From: DASZBX01 sp035943635
Lineage (GTDB): Bacteria; Actinomycetota; Actinomycetes; Streptomycetales; Catenulisporaceae
Length of the DNA stretch: 11,090 bases
Reading direction: 5' to 3'
Assembly (NCBI GenBank): GCA_035943635.1
Contig: DASZBX010000037.1
Span: 1 to 11,090, forward strand
The position numbers were made by a program, and so were the translations under genes. This document shows, piece by piece, positions 6,943 through 11,090 of this stretch. Each line of letters starts with the position of its first letter. The first letter of the stretch is position 1. A model generated the notes under the pieces. That model was not told where the DNA came from. It saw only the letters and a list, made by a program, of their open reading frames with translations, and searched no databases.

Positions 6943-7887
6943 GTGTATGAGCAGATCGCTCGCAACAAACGCCGCACGATCGTGTACGTCGGCGTGTTCT
7001 TCCTGGTCTGGCTGGGGATCGGGGTCGTCGTCGGGGCGCTGTACGCCGCGTGGTCCCCGCCCGCACCGGGCAGCTCCGGTGGTGGCGATCGGGACATCCT
7101 GACCGGGCTCCTGCTGGCCGCGGTGGTCGCGGGGATCGCGATCGTGTTCACTCTGCGGTCCGGCACCCGCCTGGTCCTGTCCGTGGCCGGGGCGAAAGAG
7201 GCCGACCGGCGCCAGTACGCCCAGCTGTACGGCCTGGTCGAAGCCCTCGCCCTGGGCGACGGGCTGCCGGCGCCCGCCGTCTACATCGTTCAGGACCCCT
7301 CGCCCAACGCCTTCGCCACCGGGATGAGCCCGGCCCGTTCGGCGGTGACGGTCACCACCGGGCTGCTGGCGATGATGGACCGGGAGGAGCTGGAAGGCGT
7401 CCTGGCGCATGAGATGAGCCACATCAGGAACTATGACACCCGCCTGCTGCTCATCGTCAGTACCCTGATCGGTTTGGCGGCGTTGCTTGCCAGTGTGCTG
7501 TGGCGCAGTGCCTTCTTCACCCGGTCCCGGGGACGCAACGGCGGCCAGCTGGTGCTGCTGGTCCTGGGCGCGGCCGCGCTGCTGTCGGTGGTCGGGTTCG
7601 TGCTCGGGCCCGTGATCCGCCTGGCCCTGTCCCGGCGCCGGGAGTCGCTGGCCGACGCCAGCGGTGTGGAACTGTGCCGCAACCCGGCCGGACTGATCAG
7701 TGCCCTGCGCAAGTTGCAGGCCAACGACACCGCGCCGGTCCGGTTCAACCACGCGACCGCCGCGATGTGCATCGATGACCCGCTCCAGCACCACGCGGGC
7801 GCCGTCCACCGCCTGTTCGACACGCACCCCCCGATCGAAGTCCGCATCTCCGCGCTCGAGCAGATGCAACACGGCCTGTCCGTATAG
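6943..7887 (+). CDS. M48 family membrane zinc metalloprotease (HtpX-like)
   Basis: 314-residue integral membrane protease, predicted to degrade damaged or misfolded membrane proteins at the cytoplasmic face. Start GTG 6943, 11 bp after the lemA stop, with GAGG (6930-6933) at 9-nt spacing; the N-terminus YEQIARNKRRT is typical of the family. Hydrophobic segments: about 12-36 and 52-71 before the catalytic domain, and about 168-187 and 203-227 after the zinc site. Zinc motif HEMSH (156-160, HEXXH) and third ligand Glu234 in SRRRESLADASGVEL are all present, so it should be active; the more common Tyr after Glu234 is Ser here. PNAFATG (121-127) is the substrate-strand region. It ends THPPIEVRISALEQM, the usual M48 ending. 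lemA and this gene form a common actinobacterial pair and probably one transcript ended by the hairpin at 7903. Confidence 0.93.
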   Translation: MYEQIARNKRRTIVYVGVFFLVWLGIGVVVGALYAAWSPPAPGSSGGGDRDILTGLLLAAVVAGIAIVFTLRSGTRLVLSVAGAKEADRRQYAQLYGLVEALALGDGLPAPAVYIVQDPSPNAFATGMSPARSAVTVTTGLLAMMDREELEGVLAHEMSHIRNYDTRLLLIVSTLIGLAALLASVLWRSAFFTRSRGRNGGQLVLLVLGAAALLSVVGFVLGPVIRLALSRRRESLADASGVELCRNPAGLISALRKLQANDTAPVRFNHATAAMCIDDPLQHHAGAVHRLFDTHPPIEVRISALEQMQHGLSV

Positions 7888-7902
7888 GGCCGCCGGGCTC
7901 AT

Positions 7903-7949
7903 GGTCGTCGGGCCGGTCCGCCTTTGCCCGGCGAACCGGCCCGACGGCC
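7903..7949. terminator. Strong bidirectional terminator between convergent genes
   Basis: Left arm 7903-7917 and right arm 7935-7949 are complementary over 15 positions (14 Watson-Crick pairs and one G-T wobble), with an uninterrupted 12-bp core (CGTCGGGCCGGT / ACCGGCCCGACG) and a 17-nt loop. It begins 16 bp after the protease stop and ends 7 bp before the stop of the minus-strand CBS gene, so it can serve both. It lacks a T-tract, as is common for actinobacterial terminators. Confidence 0.75.
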
Positions 7950-7955
7950 GTCCGG

Positions 7956-8405
7956 TCACTTGTCCCAGTGCGGATGGTCGTGGACAGCCTCGTCGGCCAC
8001 GACCCGGGCGATGTCGAGCGTGGTGACCAGGCCCAGAACGCGCTGGTCGTCGTCGAGCACCGGGACCGCGTCCAGGTCGTGCTCGACCAGGGCCTGGGCG
8101 CACGTGCGCAAGTCGTCGTCAGGATGCAAGGCGATCCAGGGCGCGTAGCCGAGGTCCTTGACCCGGATCTCCGTGTCGCGGCCCAGGCCGTAGCGGTGCG
8201 CCTGGGCGATGTGGCGCGGACCGAGCACGCCCAGACAGCGGCCGTCGTCGTCCAGGACGATCAGGTGGCGGCTCGGGCCGGTCAGGAAGCGGTCGATCAC
8301 TTCCGGCAGGTACGCGTCGACGTGGATGGTAGCGCCCGCATCGCCCATAAGCTCCCGGGCGGTACAGGTGCGGGGGACTGCGTCTGTTTGCGTGGTATGC
8401 GTCAT
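7956..8405 (-). CDS. Two-CBS-domain protein
   Basis: 149-residue cytoplasmic protein made almost entirely of a CBS pair (Bateman module). CBS1, about residues 16-73, contains TARELMGDA and LIVLDDDGRCLGVLGPRHI. CBS2, about 83-138, contains DAVPVLDDDQRVLGLVTTLD, whose G-(V)-TT-x-D end is the usual ribose/phosphate-binding stretch. Stand-alone CBS proteins sense adenine nucleotides (AMP, ATP) or related ligands and often regulate a neighbour. Being divergent from ppdK, whose reaction turns over ATP, AMP and PPi, it could be an energy sensor for the same response; this is inference. The start at 8405 (ATG on the minus strand) lacks a well-spaced ribosome-binding site, with GAGAAG directly abutting it, so a leaderless message or a slightly later start is possible. 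It shares the upstream region and the box at 8480-8495 with ppdK. Confidence 0.9.
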   Translation of the reverse strand: MTHTTQTDAVPRTCTARELMGDAGATIHVDAYLPEVIDRFLTGPSRHLIVLDDDGRCLGVLGPRHIAQAHRYGLGRDTEIRVKDLGYAPWIALHPDDDLRTCAQALVEHDLDAVPVLDDDQRVLGLVTTLDIARVVADEAVHDHPHWDK

Positions 8406-8479
8406 CTTCTCATGGTGCGCAAAGCCGACCAGGCCGGGTAGAGGCCTTCGGCCTGCCTGGTGCGCCGGGCCGCGGATCT

Positions 8480-8495
8480 CGGGCCTTTGGTCCCG
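8480..8495. promoter_or_regulatory. DosR/DevR (OsdR)-like operator between divergent CBS and ppdK genes
   Basis: CGGGCCTTTGGTCCCG is a near-palindrome. Its inner 14-mer (8481-8494) matches the core of the mycobacterial DosR consensus (GGGACTWWAGTCCC) at 12 of 14 positions; only the A at 4 and the A at 9 differ. It lies 75 bp from the CBS start on one side and 94 bp from the ppdK start on the other, so one dimer site, or a cooperative pair, could drive both genes. A flanking inverted repeat GTCAG/CTGAC surrounds 8501-8521. Actinobacterial ppdK and CBS genes are known members of hypoxia/dormancy regulons, which supports the call. The regulator itself is not in the window. Confidence 0.55.
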
Positions 8496-8588
8496 TGGAT
8501 GTCAGGACCCCGGGCACTGACCGATCCGACGTGTTCGCAGGAGGGTGGAAGAAGCCGAGAAATCACCGTCGAAGGGAATGGGCCGATC

Positions 8589-11090
8589 ATGACTGTGCTT
8601 GACCGCACCGCAGAGAGCATCCCGTCGACCACGGGCTTGGTTGACGACTTCGCCGGCGGGGACGAGTCGATGGCCGACGTGCTCGGCGGAAAGGGCGCGA
8701 ACCTGGCGGAGATGACCAGGCTCGGTCTGCCGGTGCCGCCCGGGTTCACCGTGACGACCGAGGTGTGCCGCGCGTTTCTCGCCATCAAGAGGCTTCCCGC
8801 CGGCTTGGAAGAGGAGATGGGCGTGCACTTGCGCGCACTGGAGCAGGCGACGGGCAAGCGGCTGGGCGATGGCGGCAACCCATTGTTGGTCTCGGTCCGC
8901 TCCGGGGCGCGCTTCTCCATGCCCGGGATGCCGGAGACCGTCTTGAACGTCGGGGTGTGCGATGAGACCGTCGACGCCCTGGCTGAGCAGTACGGCGACG
9001 AGCGGTTCGCCTGGGACTGCTACCGGCGCCTGGTCCAGATGTACGGCAAGACCGTTCTGGGCGTCCCGGCCGAATCATTCGACGCCGCCCTGGCCAGCGC
9101 CAAGGTCCACGCCGGGCACTCCCCGAACTCCTCCGACACCCTCCTGACCGCCGACCAGCTCCAGGAACTGACCCGCGGGTTCCAGGCCGTCGTACTGCGC
9201 CACAGCGGACAGCGCGTCCCCCAGGACCCGCGCGAGCAGCTGATCGGCGCGGTGCGCGCGGTCTTCTCCTCCTGGAACGGGGAACGGGCCAAGGTCTACC
9301 GGCGCCGCGAGGGCATCGACGAGTCGCTGGGCACCGCGGTGACCGTGATGGCGATGGTGTTCGGCAACCTCGGCGAAGGCGGCATCGGCAAGCACAGCGG
9401 TACCGGCGTCGCGTTCACCCGTGACCCGGCCACCGGGGAACCCGGCGCCTACGGCGAGTACCTCTCCGACGCCGAAGGCGAGGACGTGGTCTCCGGGGCA
9501 CGCACTCCCATGACGTTGGCGCAGTTCGGCGAACTGGCCCCGTTCGCGCACGACGAACTGCTGCGCCACATGACGACCTTGGAGGGTCACTACCGGGACC
9601 TGTGCGACATCGAGTTCACGGTGGAGCGCGGAAAGCTGTGGCTGTTGCAGACCCGGGTGGGCAAGCGCACCCCGGCTGCCGCGTTCCGGATCGCCGCCAC
9701 CCTGCTGCGCTCCGGGATCATCACCGAGGACGAGGCGCTGATCCGGGTCACCGGGCAGCAGCTGGCCCAGCTGATGGTCCCCTGTTTCGCCCTGGACCAT
9801 ACGCACGTCCCCGTCGCGACGGGGATCCCGGCCTCCCCCGGGGCAGCGGTCGGCCGGGCGGTGTTCACCAGCGCCGACGCGGTCGCCCGCGCCGCCGAGG
9901 GCCGGCAGGTCATCCTGATCCGCCGCGAGACCAACCCGGACGACCTGCCCGGCATGATCGCGGCCGTCGGTGTGCTGACCGGGCGCGGCGGCAAGACCTC
10001 GCACGCCGCCGTGGTCGCCCGGGGCATGGGCCGCACCTGCGTCTGCGGCGCCGAAGCCCTCGACATCGACGAGGCCGACGGCCGGGCCGTGGTCGCCCAC
10101 GGCGGCGCCGCCGGCGCCGAGATCCGGACCGGCGACGTGATCTCCATCGACGGCACCACCGGAGCCGTGTACAACCACGCTGTTCCGGTCACCGCGTCCC
10201 CGGTCGTCGAATACTTCGAGTCCGGCATCACCGTGCAGGACGACCCGGTGGTCCAGGCGGTGGCCCACCTCCTGGCGATCGCGGACAAGCGCCGCCGGCT
10301 GGGGGTGCGCGCCAACGCCGACACCCCCGCCGACGCCGAGCGGGCCCGCCGCTTCGGTGCCACCGGGCTCGGCCTGGCCCGCACCGAGCACATGTTCCTC
10401 GGCGACCGCCGCCCGATCGTCCAACGCCTGATCCTGGCCCAGCACTCCGGCGACCGGACACACGCGCTCAAGCAACTGCTGCGCCTCCAGCGCGCCGACT
10501 TCGTCGGCCTGCTCGAAGCCATGGACGGGCTGCCCGTCACCGTGCGCCTACTCGACCCGCCGCTGCACGAGTTCCTGCCCGACCTGACCGACTTGTCGGT
10601 CGAAGTCGCCCTCGACGGCGCGGCCGACGCACCGGAAGCACACGAGCCGGACAAGGCGGCCCTGCTGGCCGCGGTCCGCCGCTTGCACGAGCAGAACCCG
10701 ATGCTGGGCCTGCGCGGCGTGCGCCTGGGACTGGTCGTCCCGGGCATCTACCCCATGCAGGTCCGCGCCCTGGTCGAGGCCATGGCCATCCGCCGCAGGG
10801 CCGGTGGCAACCCGATCGCCCACCTCATGGTCCCCCTGGTCGCCGACGCTCACGAGTTCGACCTGGCCCGCCGGGAGATCGAGCAGGTGTTGTTCGAACT
10901 GGACGTGGACCTGAGCCACCCGGTCCAGATCGGCACCATGATCGAGCTGCCCCGCGCGGCCCTGACCGCCGGCGCCATCGCCCGCCATGCCGACTTCTTC
11001 TCCTTCGGCACCAACGACCTGACCCAGACCACCTGGGGCATGAGCCGCGACGACGCCGAAAGCGCCTTCTTCCCCGACTACCTCACCAAG
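8589..11090 (+). CDS. ppdK: Pyruvate, phosphate dikinase, 3'-truncated by window edge
   Basis: 834 codons are visible in one open frame to the window end; family members are about 870-900 residues, so some 40-70 are missing. The enzyme interconverts pyruvate + ATP + Pi and PEP + AMP + PPi. N-terminal ATP-grasp domain: GGKGANLAEM, LLVSVRSGARFSMPGMPETV (99-118), SGTGVAFTRDP (270-280), LLQTRVGKRT (352-361). Phosphohistidine domain: GGKTSHAAVVARGMG with catalytic His472. C-terminal PEP/pyruvate barrel: NADTP (576-580), RTEHMF (598-603), RLLDPPLHEF (653-662), MIELPRA (784-790), FGTNDLTQ (806-813). The catalytic Cys of the KCGICGEHGG segment lies beyond the window. The ATG at 8589 has GAAGGGA (8571-8577) 11 nt upstream. 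A short GGIGKH insertion (264-269) precedes the glycine-rich SGTGV loop, where many homologues have one or two residues. Probably controlled by the box at 8480-8495. Confidence 0.95.
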   Translation, partial: MTVLDRTAESIPSTTGLVDDFAGGDESMADVLGGKGANLAEMTRLGLPVPPGFTVTTEVCRAFLAIKRLPAGLEEEMGVHLRALEQATGKRLGDGGNPLLVSVRSGARFSMPGMPETVLNVGVCDETVDALAEQYGDERFAWDCYRRLVQMYGKTVLGVPAESFDAALASAKVHAGHSPNSSDTLLTADQLQELTRGFQAVVLRHSGQRVPQDPREQLIGAVRAVFSSWNGERAKVYRRREGIDESLGTAVTVMAMVFGNLGEGGIGKHSGTGVAFTRDPATGEPGAYGEYLSDAEGEDVVSGARTPMTLAQFGELAPFAHDELLRHMTTLEGHYRDLCDIEFTVERGKLWLLQTRVGKRTPAAAFRIAATLLRSGIITEDEALIRVTGQQLAQLMVPCFALDHTHVPVATGIPASPGAAVGRAVFTSADAVARAAEGRQVILIRRETNPDDLPGMIAAVGVLTGRGGKTSHAAVVARGMGRTCVCGAEALDIDEADGRAVVAHGGAAGAEIRTGDVISIDGTTGAVYNHAVPVTASPVVEYFESGITVQDDPVVQAVAHLLAIADKRRRLGVRANADTPADAERARRFGATGLGLARTEHMFLGDRRPIVQRLILAQHSGDRTHALKQLLRLQRADFVGLLEAMDGLPVTVRLLDPPLHEFLPDLTDLSVEVALDGAADAPEAHEPDKAALLAAVRRLHEQNPMLGLRGVRLGLVVPGIYPMQVRALVEAMAIRRRAGGNPIAHLMVPLVADAHEFDLARREIEQVLFELDVDLSHPVQIGTMIELPRAALTAGAIARHADFFSFGTNDLTQTTWGMSRDDAESAFFPDYLTK

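Noticed and set aside
6784..8103. A 439-codon minus-strand frame across lemA, the protease and part of the CBS gene.
   Set aside because: It crosses the terminator hairpin and three well-supported genes and shows no protein family.
8501..8521. Inverted repeat GTCAG...CTGAC around CCCCGGG as a second operator or terminator near ppdK.
   Set aside because: Arms are only 5 bp and the inner bases are off-centre; too weak to call separately.
9075..10747. Long minus-strand open frames (466 and 385 codons) opposite ppdK.
   Set aside because: Low-complexity composition and complete overlap with an obvious PPDK coding region; they are antisense shadows.

Overview
The window is very GC-rich, with strong G/C bias at third codon positions and long open frames antisense to real genes. 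The protein families present are typical of Actinobacteria, and a Streptomyces-like or related actinomycete is the best guess. No rRNA, tRNA, CRISPR array or transposase was recognised.

Layout. (1) Positions 2-400: the 3' part of a pyridoxamine 5'-phosphate oxidase-like (split-barrel flavin) gene. (2) 401-1190: gene debris, made of a frameshifted N-terminal piece of an ABC-2 permease (about 410-618) related to the intact permease at 4902, followed by the in-frame C-terminal membrane part of a P2-type cation ATPase (about 673-1074). A perfect hairpin (651-670) sits between the two pieces. (3) 1191-3790: a translationally coupled ATPase plus 12-TM-type permease, resembling the TnrB2/TnrB3 polyketide-antibiotic exporters. 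(4) 3955-5747: a second coupled ABC-2 ATPase/permease pair with a half-size permease. (5) 5748-6343: a non-coding or decayed stretch holding the 3' end of a PRC-barrel gene (to 6112) and then the lemA leader. (6) 6344-7887: lemA and an M48 membrane metalloprotease, probably one operon. (7) 7903-7949: a strong hairpin between convergent genes. (8) 7956-8405, minus strand: a two-CBS-domain protein. (9) 8589 to the window end: pyruvate, phosphate dikinase (ppdK), truncated by the window.

How it fits together. A flavin split-barrel protein, a P2-type ATPase, a PRC-barrel protein, a CBS protein and ppdK are the kind of genes found in actinobacterial hypoxia/dormancy regions under DosR/DevR (OsdR) control. 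The sequence supports this independently. A 16-bp near-palindrome at 8480-8495, midway between the divergent CBS and ppdK genes, matches the core of the published mycobacterial DosR box at 12 of 14 positions. A second site upstream of lemA (6166-6179) matches at 11 of 14. Weaker 10-of-14 matches lie about 75-85 bp upstream of each ABC cassette. My reading is a stress/dormancy island that has lost two of its genes (the ATPase and PRC-barrel remnants) and now carries two drug-exporter-like ABC cassettes and an envelope-quality-control pair. The regulatory link is inferred, not shown.
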